Position numbers and translations under genes: made by a program. Positions 30,391 to 39,474 of a DNA stretch of 64,000 bases are shown here, piece by piece (within the stretch, counting starts at the first letter, position 1; every line of letters begins with the position of its first letter). Location: NCBI RefSeq assembly GCF_011516925.1, contig NZ_WOTG01000001.1, positions 124,001 through 188,000 of the forward strand, given 5' to 3'. Under the pieces are notes generated by a model, which did no database searches, was not told where the DNA came from, and worked only from the letters and a program-made list of their open reading frames with translations. This DNA comes from Acetobacter fabarum (GTDB lineage: Bacteria > Pseudomonadota > Alphaproteobacteria > Acetobacterales > Acetobacteraceae).

Positions 30391-30558
30391 TTACTTAATT
30401 TTGGCTTCACGGAATACGACGTGCTTGCGTGCAACCGGGTCGTACTTCTTCAGTTCCATTTTACCCGTGTGAGCGCGGGCATTTTTCTTGGTCACATAGA
30501 AGTAACCGGTGTCAGCCGTCGAGACGAGACGGATCTTGATGACGTTGGTCTTGGCCAT
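30391..30558 (-). CDS. rpmG: 50S ribosomal protein L33
   Basis: 55-residue L33 read from an ATG at 30558 to a TAA at 30391. It begins [20 protein letters not shown], continues with the family core [20 protein letters not shown], and ends VFREAKIK. This is the form without the zinc-binding cysteine pairs. It is easily missed because of its length. It is divergent from moeA (144 bp between starts) and ends at the bidirectional terminator. Confidence 0.97.
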   Translation of the reverse strand: MAKTNVIKIRLVSTADTGYFYVTKKNARAHTGKMELKKYDPVARKHVVFREAKIK

Positions 30559-30702
30559 GACTTCCTCAGCAGAACATATTTACAGAGCCGGTCCATACGG
30601 CTCCGGCGGTGTTCAAGTTGCGGCAAAATGCGCATACAAAGGCAAAAGGTCAAGCTTTCTTACATCAATATGGCGCCACGGACGCCAAAAGGAGACGAAT
30701 TC

Positions 30703-31899
30703 ATGCTGGATGTGGCAACCGCGCGGGCCAGAATTCTGGAAAATCTGCTGCCGTGCGGGCAGGAAACCGTCGCCCTGAGTGCTGCATGCGGCCGTATTCT
30801 GGCCCAGGACGTGCATGCACGCAGGGCTAACCCACCGGTCTGTGTGTCTGCAATGGACGGATACGCCGTAAGAGCGGCAGATACCCGGCCCGGCGCTGTA
30901 TTGCAGATTATAGACGAGGCCCCCGCAGGCAGGCCGTCTGCCCGCACCGTGGCTGCGGGTGAGTGTATCCGGCTGTTTACGGGAAGCCAGATACCAGCCG
31001 GGGCAGATGCCATTATTATTCAGGAAAACACCCAGCGAGCAGGCCAGCAGATCACGCTAACGCAGGCTGCCACGGCAGGGCAGTTTATTCGCCGGCAGGG
31101 GCAGGATTTTGCCCAAGGTGCCGTGCTGTTGAGCGCAGGCAGCAGACTCGGCCCGCGGGATATAGGCCTGGCAGCCGCTGGCGGGCTGGTCTGGCTACCA
31201 GTGTTCCGCCGCCCCCGTGTGGGGATTCTGGCGACGGGGGACGAAATTCTCCTGCCCGGTGATACTGCTCCGCCTGATGGTATTTTCAATTCAGCATCCT
31301 TCATGCTGGCAGCCCTGTTGGGGCAGAACGGGGCAGACTCCATTGTGCTGCCCGTTGCGCGTGACAACGCCACATCGCTCTCCAACGCATTTGCTCATAC
31401 CCGTGATCTGGACATGCTAATCACCATTGGCGGCGCCAGTGTAGGTGCTTACGATCTAGTGCGCCCGACGCTGGAAAAAGCCGGGCTTGTCCAGAACTTC
31501 TGGAAAATTGCCATGCGCCCGGGTAAGCCGCTCATGTCTGGCACACTCCACGGCATGCCTGTGCTTGGCCTGCCCGGCAACCCTGTGGCAGCACTGGTTT
31601 GCAGTCTGGTGTTTGTGCTGCCAGCCCTGCACAAGCTCATGGGCATTGCCGTGGCCGACACCATGCCAACCCAGACCGCACTCCTGGGTTCAGATGTGCC
31701 CGAAAATGACCAACGCCAGGATTTTTTGCGCGCCACACTCCAGACCACGCAGGAAGGCCAGCTTGTTGCCACCCCGTTTGGGCCGCAGGATTCTGCACAG
31801 TTGAACATTCTGTCCAAAAGTCAGGCGCTGATTATACGCCCTCCCCACGACCCCGCCCAAAAAGCAGGCACAGCGTGCCAGATTATGCCCCTGCCCTGA
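30703..31899 (+). CDS. moeA: Molybdopterin molybdenumtransferase MoeA
   Basis: 398 residues. MoeA inserts molybdate into adenylated molybdopterin. Visible motifs: [13 protein letters not shown] (residues 49-61), [37 protein letters not shown] and [10 protein letters not shown]. The start ATG at 30703 is supported by AGGAGA seven bases upstream; the longer upstream frame runs antisense through rpmG. It is not next to moaA or moaDE. Confidence 0.94.
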   Translation: MLDVATARARILENLLPCGQETVALSAACGRILAQDVHARRANPPVCVSAMDGYAVRAADTRPGAVLQIIDEAPAGRPSARTVAAGECIRLFTGSQIPAGADAIIIQENTQRAGQQITLTQAATAGQFIRRQGQDFAQGAVLLSAGSRLGPRDIGLAAAGGLVWLPVFRRPRVGILATGDEILLPGDTAPPDGIFNSASFMLAALLGQNGADSIVLPVARDNATSLSNAFAHTRDLDMLITIGGASVGAYDLVRPTLEKAGLVQNFWKIAMRPGKPLMSGTLHGMPVLGLPGNPVAALVCSLVFVLPALHKLMGIAVADTMPTQTALLGSDVPENDQRQDFLRATLQTTQEGQLVATPFGPQDSAQLNILSKSQALIIRPPHDPAQKAGTACQIMPLP

Positions 31900-31907
31900 T
31901 TTTAATA

Positions 31908-31935
31908 TTGACAAAAACAAGAACTTACATAGAAC
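31908..31935 (+). promoter_or_regulatory. lexA promoter with alphaproteobacterial SOS box
   Basis: A perfect TTGACA (31908-31913) is followed by GAAC-ttacata-GAAC (31921-31935), the direct-repeat LexA operator GAAC-N7-GAAC of alphaproteobacteria. The second half-site overlaps where the -10 element should be (TAGAAC with a 16-bp spacer), so LexA binding would block RNA polymerase. It lies 50 bp before the lexA ATG, consistent with self-repression. Confidence 0.88.
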
Positions 31936-31984
31936 AAACCATAAGATTGATGTTCCATTACAAACAGACAGCTCGAGGTGCGAC

Positions 31985-32638
31985 ATGCTGACCCGAAAAC
32001 AGCACAAGCTTCTTCTTTTTATTGATTCGCACCTCAAGCAGACCGGCTTTTCCCCCTCTTTTGACGAAATGCGTGAGGCCATGGGCCTGCGCTCCAAGTC
32101 CGGCATCCACCGCCTGATTTCGGGGCTGGAAGAACGCGGCTTTCTGCGCCGCCACCACCACCGCGCCCGCGCGCTGGAAGTCATCCAGCTCCCCGAAATG
32201 GAAGAGGAACTGCCAACCAACGTCATCCGTGGCAGTTTTACCCGGCAAAAGCAGGACCCTGTTAAAATCCCGCTTTATGGCCGCATTGCCGCCGGGCTGC
32301 CGATTGAAGCACTGGCAGATACGTCCAACTCCCTCTCCATCCCCGCGGACATGCTGGGGTCAGGGGATTATTACGCGCTGGAAGTGGCCGGGGATTCCAT
32401 GATCGAAGCCGGGATTCTGGATGGCGATCAGGTCATTATCAAAAAATCGGATCAGGCCGAAAACGGGCAGATTATCGTTGCCCTGATTGACGGGCAGGAA
32501 GTCACACTCAAACGCCTGCGCCGCAAAGGCAACATGATTGCCCTTGAGCCCGCCAATGCCCGCTACGAAACCCGCATTGTTCCCGCTGAACGGCTGGTTA
32601 TTCAGGGCCATCTGGCCGGTTTGATCCGCCAGTACTAA
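31985..32638 (+). CDS. lexA: SOS repressor LexA
   Basis: 217 residues. N-terminal winged helix ([20 protein letters not shown] onward, residues about 5-70), then the RecA-stimulated self-cleavage site Ala-Gly in GRIAAGLP (about 102-103), and the catalytic dyad Ser in GDSMIEAGI (about 138) and Lys in VTLKRLRR (about 175). It controls the DNA damage regulon; its own operator is seen upstream. A 32647-32682 hairpin probably ends the transcript. Confidence 0.97.
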   Translation: MLTRKQHKLLLFIDSHLKQTGFSPSFDEMREAMGLRSKSGIHRLISGLEERGFLRRHHHRARALEVIQLPEMEEELPTNVIRGSFTRQKQDPVKIPLYGRIAAGLPIEALADTSNSLSIPADMLGSGDYYALEVAGDSMIEAGILDGDQVIIKKSDQAENGQIIVALIDGQEVTLKRLRRKGNMIALEPANARYETRIVPAERLVIQGHLAGLIRQY

Positions 32639-32646
32639 TCACCAAT

Positions 32647-32682
32647 GGCCACGCCTGATTAGGACGTGGCCTTTGTGCTTTT
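32647..32682 (+). terminator. Probable intrinsic terminator after lexA
   Basis: A 7-bp stem ggccacg / cgtggcc with an 11-nt loop, followed by ttt and, after three other bases, tttt. It begins 9 bp after the lexA stop. The T-tract is interrupted, so it is weaker than the eno or rpmG terminators. The convergent bioCD gene ends 26 bp further on. Confidence 0.6.
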
Positions 32683-32707
32683 CCTGCCTGTAAACACTCA
32701 CATGCCG

Positions 32708-34108
32708 TTAAGGCCTTGTGCAAACGGCCTCCCACGCCGGGAATGTGGCGGCCGCCTCTGCCACGGAAGCGGGAGAAAGTGCTGGCATATGCCCTACTTC
32801 TGCCAGAATACGGACCTTGCCCAGTTGCGCAATGGTGCGGCTATTAGCCGGATTAGGCGGGCCATTCAGCACAACCCCCGCTACGGCTACGCCCCGGTTA
32901 CGCAATGCCTGTAGGCTAAGCAGTGTATGGTTGAGTGTGCCCAACCCGCTGCGGGCCACCAGCACAACCGGCAGCCCCCATATTGCGGCCAGGTCCAGCA
33001 TCATCAATTCATCCGTTGCGGGGACCATCACCCCACCAGCACCTTCCACCACCAGCAGCCTGCCATCTTCAACTTCAGGCAACGCAAGCTGGGCGCGGCT
33101 TACATGCGCGCCCTCCGCCTCGGCTGCAGCCTGAGGGGAAAGCGAAGCCTGAAACGCCCCAGCGGGGGGCAAACACTCAGCCCCCTGCGCAAGATGGGCA
33201 ACGGTGATGGTATCTCCTGCCTCATCTGCCAGACCACTTTGCAGGGGTTTCCAGTATATGGCCTGCCAGCGCCGGACCAGACAGGCGGAAACAAGGGTTT
33301 TACCCACCCCCGTATCCGTACCCGTAACAAACACCCCCGCAACCGGCGGCTTGCGAAAACAGCCATAGGCCAGTTGCCACGTTATGGCGGCCCCGGAGTG
33401 GTCCAGCCTACGCGCAACCCGCCGGAGTGCTGCCGCCCCCATTGGTTTACGCCCGGCCTGCGGAACAGAAGCCCCCGTTGCCTTGAGGTGCCTGACAAAC
33501 TCCAGACCGGAGCCAAAAGCCTGCACACAGCTCTCGCTCTCCCACAGACCTGCGAACAGCCATGGCGTCCATGCCTGTATCTGCCCGGCCTGCGGGTAAT
33601 GCGGTGTGGCGGGTTGCACACCTTCGCTCGCACAGGCGGCTTTCCACTCCGCGAATGTCCCGTCCAGCAGGGTAGAAACCGCCAGCACGCCACCCGGCGC
33701 CAAAAGCCCGCCCAGCCGCTCCATCACCTGCTCAGGCTGCTCCAGCCATTGCATGACCAGATTACCGCAGACCACATCAAACGGGCCTTCAACCGTGGGG
33801 TTGGCGGCGTCCATAAGTTTGAACTCGGTCCGCGGGATGGCGCGACGGCTGGCGCGTTCGAGCATTTGCGGGGCAAAATCGGTTGCGACAATCTGTGCTT
33901 CCGGCCAGTTCCGGGCCAACCGTTCAGTCAGCAGGCCGGTGCCACACCCTATTTCCAGAATACGGGTTGGTTTTCTGCCGTCCAGCGCACGGACAAGCCG
34001 TGCGGCAAGGCTGTGGGCGGCAAGGCGTTGCACCGTTGCTGCGCTATCATACCCTTCGGCTCGGTCAAAGCTGCGGCGTATCCGCTCCCTGTGCTGCGGG
34101 TCTGTCAT
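32708..34108 (-). CDS. bioCD: BioC-BioD fusion: malonyl-ACP O-methyltransferase plus dethiobiotin synthetase
   Basis: 466 residues carrying two biotin enzymes in one chain. Residues 1 to about 250 are BioC: start TDPQHRERIRRSFDRAEGYD, SAM motif ILEIGCGTGLLTE (about 47-59). BioC methylates malonyl-ACP to start pimelate synthesis. Residues 256-466 are BioD: P-loop GTDTGVGKT (263-271), KPLQSG (about 287-292), VVEGAGGVMVP, the ATP-dependent synthetase making dethiobiotin. No stop or frameshift lies between them. Start ATG at 34108 overlaps the bioH stop (ATGA). The two halves act at opposite ends of the pathway. Confidence 0.9.
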   Translation of the reverse strand: MTDPQHRERIRRSFDRAEGYDSAATVQRLAAHSLAARLVRALDGRKPTRILEIGCGTGLLTERLARNWPEAQIVATDFAPQMLERASRRAIPRTEFKLMDAANPTVEGPFDVVCGNLVMQWLEQPEQVMERLGGLLAPGGVLAVSTLLDGTFAEWKAACASEGVQPATPHYPQAGQIQAWTPWLFAGLWESESCVQAFGSGLEFVRHLKATGASVPQAGRKPMGAAALRRVARRLDHSGAAITWQLAYGCFRKPPVAGVFVTGTDTGVGKTLVSACLVRRWQAIYWKPLQSGLADEAGDTITVAHLAQGAECLPPAGAFQASLSPQAAAEAEGAHVSRAQLALPEVEDGRLLVVEGAGGVMVPATDELMMLDLAAIWGLPVVLVARSGLGTLNHTLLSLQALRNRGVAVAGVVLNGPPNPANSRTIAQLGKVRILAEVGHMPALSPASVAEAAATFPAWEAVCTRP

Positions 34109-34797
34109 TGTACGTCCTGTTCCATTGTCCTGCGCACAGCCTGTAGGAACGTCACACAGGCTGACACATCCGTTTGCGGGAGCAGGTGCCCGCCGTCCAC
34201 CCACTGCACGGCTGCGCACCCGGCAAAACTCTGCTCCGTCATGGCGGGGGTGGCTACCGGGTCCTGCCGGGCAGCCAGAATATCGTATTGACCGGCCTTG
34301 GCTGCCAGTGCGGGCCGGGCATCGCCTGCCAGCAGCAGGTCCAGCCCGTCGCGCAGATTAGGCACACATGGCACCACTCTGGAGCCTGATGCGCCACAAA
34401 GATTGTAAAAATCGGCCAGAACTTTTTCCGGCGTGTTTGACAGTCCTTTGAGCATGCGCTGCAAAACCCGGGCAGGCACGCCAGAGGCAAAGCTCTCCCG
34501 CGCAGCAAAGGCGGCAAAGGCGTTAATCCCCACCAACCGATCCGTGGGGGAGAGCGCCATATGCTCGGCCAGCCACAAAAAACCCAGCGAGTGGCCAATC
34601 CCCAGCAATGCCTCCCCCGGCACCTGCACGGCCTGCAATAATTGCGCAGCAAGCATTGGGGATGCGGGGGCTGAACCTTCCAGAAAACCGAGGTCCAGAA
34701 TCAGCGCATCCGTCCACCCCAGAGCGTCCACCACCGGTGCCCAGAACTCCGGACCAAACCCCCAGCCGTGCACAAATACGGGTTTAACCGGGCTCAT
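34105..34797 (-). CDS. bioH: BioH-like pimeloyl-ACP methyl ester esterase (alpha/beta hydrolase)
   Basis: 230 residues. The N-terminal HGWGFGPEFW (residues 9-18) is the oxyanion region typical of BioH, the nucleophile is in GIGHSLGFLW (Ser about 70), and the C-terminal catalytic histidine is in DGGHLLP. BioH demethylates pimeloyl-ACP methyl ester so that BioF can use it. Divergent enough that BioG-type naming would also be possible; its place between bioF (14-bp overlap) and bioCD (4-bp overlap) supports the biotin role. Confidence 0.82.
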   Translation of the reverse strand: MSPVKPVFVHGWGFGPEFWAPVVDALGWTDALILDLGFLEGSAPASPMLAAQLLQAVQVPGEALLGIGHSLGFLWLAEHMALSPTDRLVGINAFAAFAARESFASGVPARVLQRMLKGLSNTPEKVLADFYNLCGASGSRVVPCVPNLRDGLDLLLAGDARPALAAKAGQYDILAARQDPVATPAMTEQSFAGCAAVQWVDGGHLLPQTDVSACVTFLQAVRRTMEQDVQ

Positions 34798-36007
34798 GCG
34801 CCAAGGCTCCATGCTCCTGCAAAATGCCATTTTGCGCCGCAGCACTGATAATGGCGGCAGCCAGAGCGTGCATCTGCTCCTGCGTATGGTGAGCGTGAAA
34901 AACAACCCGCAGGCGGCAACCACCCGGTGGCACCGTTGGCGGGCGAATGGCAACCGCCAGAAAACCAGCCTGCTCAACAGCCTGCGCCAGTGCAAGCGCC
35001 GTTTGCTCCGCCCCCACCACAACGGGAACAATCTGGGTCGTGGAAGGGCCAACCTCCAGCCCGGCCTGCCCCATGCGCTGCCTGAAGCCACAGGCAAGCT
35101 CCGCCACATGTGTGCGGGCCTCTTCCATATCGGGCAGAAGGTCCAGTGCGGCATCCACCGCCCCAAGCACCATGGCCGAAGGAGCCGTGGAATAAATAAA
35201 GCCAGAAGCCGTGTTATCCAGCCAACGGCATACCGCATCGGATGCCGCGACAAAGGCCCCCATTCCGCCCAGCGCCTTGCTGAAAGTTCCAACAACAAGG
35301 TCCGCCTGCCCATTGGCAAGCCCCTTGCCCTGCGTGCCCAGAATACCCGTGGCGTGGGCTTCATCCACACACAAAAAAGCATTGTGCCGCTGGGTTATGG
35401 CACGGAGCTGGGCCATATCCGCCCGGTCCCCGTCCATGCTGAACACGCTCTCGGTCAGGACAATTTTCAGCCCTGCCCCTGCATCCTGTGCCAGAAGAGC
35501 ATCCAGATGCGCCATATCGTTATGCCTGAAGCGTTTGGGCGTTACCCCTGAGGCAGCACACCCATGGTAGAGGCTGGCATGGATGAACTTGTCCGCCACA
35601 ATAACGGCCCGCGCCCCCATAACCTGAGCAGAAAAACGGGCAAGAGCAGGCACCACGGATGCATTGGCCTGCCAGCCGGAGGAAAATATGCGGGCCGCTT
35701 CCATGCCTTTAAGCGTAGCCAGCCGCTGCTCCAGCGCCATGGTCTGGGGTGGAGTGCCCGTAACAAGGCGTGAAGCCCCGCTCCCACTCCCTTCTGCCTG
35801 CCCCCATGCAATGGCCCGCTCAAGCAGGCGCGGGTGGGTGCGCAGGCCCAGATAATCATTGGACGAAAAATCAACCAGAACAGCACCCGTATCGGGGCGC
35901 TGCAAAAGGCCGGAGCCTGCCGCATGCCATTGTTTGCAGGAGCGCATACGCCCCTGCTCCGCAAAACCGGCCAGCCCCTGCTGGAAAAGATTGTCAAACC
36001 GCGTCAT
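34784..36007 (-). CDS. bioF: 8-amino-7-oxononanoate synthase BioF
   Basis: 407-residue PLP enzyme condensing pimeloyl-ACP with L-alanine. Family marks: DFSSNDYLGLRTHP (residues 46-59), GSGASRLVTG, FSSGWQANASVV, CVDEAHATGILG and the PLP lysine in VGTFSKALGG (Lys about 240). Start ATG at 36007, 58 bp from the divergent bioA start. First gene of the bioF-bioH-bioCD unit. The shared bioF/bioA gap shows neither a BioR-type TTATnnATAA palindrome nor a BirA-type operator that I could recognise. Confidence 0.94.
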   Translation of the reverse strand: MTRFDNLFQQGLAGFAEQGRMRSCKQWHAAGSGLLQRPDTGAVLVDFSSNDYLGLRTHPRLLERAIAWGQAEGSGSGASRLVTGTPPQTMALEQRLATLKGMEAARIFSSGWQANASVVPALARFSAQVMGARAVIVADKFIHASLYHGCAASGVTPKRFRHNDMAHLDALLAQDAGAGLKIVLTESVFSMDGDRADMAQLRAITQRHNAFLCVDEAHATGILGTQGKGLANGQADLVVGTFSKALGGMGAFVAASDAVCRWLDNTASGFIYSTAPSAMVLGAVDAALDLLPDMEEARTHVAELACGFRQRMGQAGLEVGPSTTQIVPVVVGAEQTALALAQAVEQAGFLAVAIRPPTVPPGGCRLRVVFHAHHTQEQMHALAAAIISAAAQNGILQEHGALAHEPG

Positions 36008-36065
36008 GACATCTGTGGTGCCGGAGCCAGCCCTCCGGGTCAATCATCTACAGGAACACCACAGC

Positions 36066-37337
36066 ATGTCCGCACCCGCCTCCATGCCCGACTGGTACCA
36101 GCAGGGCCTGCCCCATATCTGGCTTCCCTACAGCCAGATGCAAACAGCCTCCCCACCTTTGGCGGCACGGAGCACGCAGGGCAGCCACATCACCCTGACC
36201 GATGGACGCGTGCTGGTGGATGGTGTTGCCGCATGGTGGACAGCCTGCCACGGCTATAACCACCCCCATATCCGCCAGGCTGTTACGGAGCAGCTCGGGA
36301 CCATGCCCCATGTGATGTTTGGTGGCATGGTGCATGAACCCGCCTTGCGCCTTGCCAGCAGATTATGCGCGCTACTGCCCGACGATCTGGAGCGGGTGTT
36401 TTTTACCGATTCCGGCTCGGTCGCGGTGGAGGTCGCCATGAAAATGGCTATCCAGTACCGGCTGAACAGGGGCGAACGCCAGCGCACCCGATTACTGGCC
36501 TTTCGGGGCGGCTACCACGGGGACACACTGGCCACCATGGCCATATGTGACCCCGAAGAAGGCATGCACCACCTGTACGGCCCCGCATTGACCGAGCACG
36601 TTATAGCCCCCCTGCCAGTAGATGCCCCCAGCACGCAGGCTTTTATGGCGCTCCTTGCACGCCATGCGCATGAACTGGCGGGGATTATCATGGAACCACT
36701 GGTGCAGGGGGCCGGGGGCATGCTTTTCCATGCGCCAGAAGTCCTGCGCACAGTCCGCAAGGCAGCGGACCGCTATGACGTACTGCTGATTCTGGACGAA
36801 ATTTTTACAGGGTTTGGCCGTACCGGCACCCTGTTTGCCTGCGAGCAGGCCGGCATTACGCCAGACATCATCACCCTGTCCAAAGCCCTTACGGGCGGCA
36901 CCATGGCCCTGGCCGCGACCGTTGCACGGCGGCATGTGTTTGAGGCATTCCTGTCCGATAACCCCGAGCATGCCCTGATGCATGGCCCCACCTTTATGGC
37001 CAACCCGCTGGCCTGCGCCTGCGCCAATGCGGCCCTAGACCTGTTTGAAACAGAACCACGGCTGGAACAGGTTGCCACGATCAATGCGATCATGACCGAA
37101 GCACTGGAACCATGCCGCACGCTCCCCGGTGTGCGGGACGTGCGCACACTTGGTGCCATTGGCGTTGTGGAGCTGGAAACACTGGGCAACCCGGACAGGC
37201 TGCGCCAGAAGCTGATCGCACACGGCGCGTGGATACGGCCTTTCAGGAATATTGTGTACCTGACCCCGGCCTTTACCATAACCGAGGCAGACCTGCGGTT
37301 CCTGTGCCGCACAATCCATACCGTGCTGGCAGGATAA
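36066..37337 (+). CDS. bioA: Adenosylmethionine--8-amino-7-oxononanoate transaminase BioA
   Basis: 423-residue class III PLP aminotransferase making 7,8-diaminopelargonate. It begins WLPYSQMQTASPPLAA (residues 19-34), contains the substrate-site TACHGYNHPHI, FTDSGSVAVEVAMKMA and GGYHGDT, and carries the PLP lysine in LSKALTGG (about 276-283) after LILDEIFTGFGRTG. AGGA precedes the ATG at 36066. It is divergent from bioF; bioB is not in the window. Confidence 0.95.
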   Translation: MSAPASMPDWYQQGLPHIWLPYSQMQTASPPLAARSTQGSHITLTDGRVLVDGVAAWWTACHGYNHPHIRQAVTEQLGTMPHVMFGGMVHEPALRLASRLCALLPDDLERVFFTDSGSVAVEVAMKMAIQYRLNRGERQRTRLLAFRGGYHGDTLATMAICDPEEGMHHLYGPALTEHVIAPLPVDAPSTQAFMALLARHAHELAGIIMEPLVQGAGGMLFHAPEVLRTVRKAADRYDVLLILDEIFTGFGRTGTLFACEQAGITPDIITLSKALTGGTMALAATVARRHVFEAFLSDNPEHALMHGPTFMANPLACACANAALDLFETEPRLEQVATINAIMTEALEPCRTLPGVRDVRTLGAIGVVELETLGNPDRLRQKLIAHGAWIRPFRNIVYLTPAFTITEADLRFLCRTIHTVLAG

Positions 37338-37357
37338 GCCCGGCTTATACGCCGGGC
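37338..37357. terminator. Small hairpin between convergent bioA and moaE
   Basis: A 7-bp stem gcccggc / gccgggc with a 6-nt loop starts right after the bioA stop. There is no T-run. The 34-bp gap to the moaE stop leaves room for nothing else. Weak evidence for termination. Confidence 0.35.
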
Positions 37358-37371
37358 AGGAAGGGGCACGC

Positions 37372-37836
37372 TCAGGCGGTCGGGTTATTCATCCATGCGC
37401 GGGCGGCCTCTTCATCCGTCTCGCGCGCATCGACCCAGATAGTACGGCCATCGTCATATTCTTCGCGCTTCCAGAATGGTGCGCCGGTTTTTAGCCTGTC
37501 GATCAAAAAGGAGGTGGCCGTAAGTGCCGCACCCCGGTGCGCAGCCCCGGCCCCAACAAAAACAATGCCCGCCCCTACCTCCAGCCGCCCTACGCGGTGA
37601 ATTACGGTGCAGCCTGTCAGGTCAAACCGTGCCTGTGCTTCCTGCGCCAGCGCATGCAGGGTTGCTTCGGTCATGCCCGGATAGTGTTCAAGCGTCATGG
37701 CGCGGAGTCCCTGCCCGCCACGCACCTGCCCGACAAACAGCCCCACCCCACCTGTAAGCGGAGAAAGCGCACTCAGGCGCTCAGCCTCCACCCCTACGTC
37801 AAACGGAGCGGCCTGCACCGCAACATGCACCACCAT
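37372..37836 (-). CDS. moaE: Molybdopterin synthase catalytic subunit MoaE
   Basis: 154 residues. MoaE with thiocarboxylated MoaD adds sulfur to precursor Z to make molybdopterin. Family marks: GLFVGQVR near residue 32, LEHYPGMTE (49-57), IHRVGRLEVGAGIVFV, HRGAALTATSFLIDRLKTGAPFWK (the lysine-rich active region) and WVDARETD. It starts 7 bp after moaD. Confidence 0.94.
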   Translation of the reverse strand: MVVHVAVQAAPFDVGVEAERLSALSPLTGGVGLFVGQVRGGQGLRAMTLEHYPGMTEATLHALAQEAQARFDLTGCTVIHRVGRLEVGAGIVFVGAGAAHRGAALTATSFLIDRLKTGAPFWKREEYDDGRTIWVDARETDEEAARAWMNNPTA

Positions 37837-37843
37837 GGCCCGC

Positions 37844-38107
37844 TCAGCCCCCCGTCATGGGTGGGAAAAAGGCAACTTCATCCCCCGGCGTAACCAGTTG
37901 CTCAAATGTGCTGAGTGTTCTGTTCACGGCAACGCGCAGTTTGGGCTGGTCCGCCAATGCCTGTGCAATGGTGGGGTTTGCCCCTTCAATCTGGGTACGC
38001 AGGGCGGCAACCGTGACCCCGGATGCGGGTATGGTCACGCTCAGGCTTTCCTGACCGATCTGCTCACGAAGTGCTGCAAAAAACAAAACTGTTACCCGGT
38101 CTGCCAT
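37844..38107 (-). CDS. moaD: Molybdopterin synthase sulfur carrier subunit MoaD
   Basis: 87-residue ubiquitin-like protein beginning ADRVTVLFFAALREQIG and ending in the Gly-Gly tail (PPMTGG) that is thiocarboxylated. The ATG at 38107 is preferred to one five codons upstream because the family starts here. Directly upstream of moaE, in the uvrC-pgsA-moaD-moaE order usual for alphaproteobacteria, here with a lipoprotein gene inserted. Confidence 0.93.
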   Translation of the reverse strand: MADRVTVLFFAALREQIGQESLSVTIPASGVTVAALRTQIEGANPTIAQALADQPKLRVAVNRTLSTFEQLVTPGDEVAFFPPMTGG

Positions 38108-38179
38108 AATCCGCCTTACCAACCTTTTACCTTACCAGCAGGTCCTGCGCACCGCTTGCGCTGCGGAACCTGCCTGACA

Positions 38180-38713
38180 TCAATGCACAGGCAGCCTCAG
38201 GCGGCTGGGTGTGCCAATGGTGCTGATGGAACCATCCGAATGAACAAGGGTTGTTGTGCCATCCCCATTGGGAATTTCAATAGGTGCAGGCACGGGCTTG
38301 CCTGCGTTTGCGGGTTGCGCACTGGTGTGTCCCAGTTCTGGCGCAGCGTACCGGGTCGGGCTGACAACCCCTTTGTGGATGCTCTCCTGCTCGCCCAGAC
38401 TGATTTCCTGCCCATCTGGCAGTTGTGGGCCTGTAGCTGGCAGTTCTGCGCCTTGCTGGCTGCTCATGCGGCCTTTGGCGACATCTTCCAGCGTTGGCAG
38501 CGGGTCTGGCGGGCCGGGCCATATATTGCCCCCCTGAGGCAGAATAGGCACTTCCTTGGTAGCCTGCCCCTGCACACGCCGCATGTTCAGGTCCGAACCA
38601 GCCGGGGCATTGGGGTTTTCCCCGGGTAGGGAGATGGTGTCGGACATGACTTTTTCAAAGCCAGCACATCCGCTCATCATCACGCACACTCCAAGAAGAG
38701 CGGCTTTTCGCAT
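38180..38713 (-). CDS. Lipoprotein of unknown function
   Basis: 177 residues. A short signal MRKAALLGVCVMMSGC ends in a lipobox, so the mature protein starts at Cys16. The rest is rich in Pro, Gly, Ser and Gln, with no recognisable domain and little predicted secondary structure; SLPGENPNAPAGSDLNMRR and GGNIWPGPPDPLPTLEDV are its most distinctive segments. I chose the ATG at 38713 because GGAG lies 8 nt before it; in-frame ATGs at 38728, 38749 and 38767 are possible. It lies between pgsA and moaD. Confidence 0.72.
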   Translation of the reverse strand: MRKAALLGVCVMMSGCAGFEKVMSDTISLPGENPNAPAGSDLNMRRVQGQATKEVPILPQGGNIWPGPPDPLPTLEDVAKGRMSSQQGAELPATGPQLPDGQEISLGEQESIHKGVVSPTRYAAPELGHTSAQPANAGKPVPAPIEIPNGDGTTTLVHSDGSISTIGTPSRLRLPVH

Positions 38714-38783
38714 ACCCAGACTCCGCATTCCGCCAGTATTGTCTGCCATAGGACCAATGCTGCCCATTCTGGCGCAAAGGCTA

Positions 38784-39353
38784 CTACAGATCGACGTGCT
38801 GCAAACCCTTGGTCAGATAATCCCAGCCGGTAATCATTGTGAGCACACCGGCAATCCAGAGCAGTATCGCGCCAATCAGGGCAACAGGTAGCCAGGGGAT
38901 ACCCAGCAGCGCGCCCGTTCCATCCCCCGCCAGCAAAAAGCCTATGGCGGTCATCTGGAATCCGGTTTTCCATTTTGCCAGCCGGGTTACGGGCAGGCTG
39001 GCGCGCCGCTCGGCCAGATACTCACGCATGCCAGATACCAGAATTTCGCGGCACAGAATGATAATGGCAGGCCACAGGCTAAGGTATGGCAGGCGCAAAA
39101 AGCCCGCCAGCACCATAAGGCAGGCCCCTACCAGCAGTTTGTCCGCTATGGAATCAAACATACGCCCGAAATCGGATAGCTGATGCCGCGAGCGCGCCAG
39201 CTTGCCATCAAAATAATCGGTAATACCGGCCAGTATGAACAGCAGACAGGCCAACGCATCTGCCTGCGGCGTTCCCCATGCGGCAAATCCAACCACGATG
39301 GGAATGGCCACAATGCGCGAAAGTGTCAGGACGTTGGGCAGGTCTGTCAGCAT
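38784..39353 (-). CDS. pgsA: CDP-diacylglycerol--glycerol-3-phosphate 3-phosphatidyltransferase PgsA
   Basis: 189 residues, about five membrane segments. The CDP-alcohol phosphotransferase signature DG-x2-AR-x8-G-x3-D-x3-D is fully present (DGKLARSRHQLSDF then GRMFDSIAD, about 50-72). It makes phosphatidylglycerol phosphate. The start LTDLPNVLTLSRIVAIP is typical; an upstream ATG (39383) would add 10 residues. It follows uvrC by 121 bp on the same strand. Confidence 0.93.
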   Translation of the reverse strand: MLTDLPNVLTLSRIVAIPIVVGFAAWGTPQADALACLLFILAGITDYFDGKLARSRHQLSDFGRMFDSIADKLLVGACLMVLAGFLRLPYLSLWPAIIILCREILVSGMREYLAERRASLPVTRLAKWKTGFQMTAIGFLLAGDGTGALLGIPWLPVALIGAILLWIAGVLTMITGWDYLTKGLQHVDL

Positions 39354-39474
39354 TGCGGTGCATGCTAGCGCATTTTCCACCAAACTGGAATGGTTTGACC
39401 TATCGCAAAGTCGTCACCCATCCACAATTTGGTTGCAGGGCTGCCATCGGCACGCAAAAAAGTGCTTACCCCGT

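Noticed and set aside
36008-36065. BioR or BirA operator in the bioF/bioA gap
   Set aside because: No palindrome matching TTATnnATAA or TTGTAAACC-type half-sites is visible.
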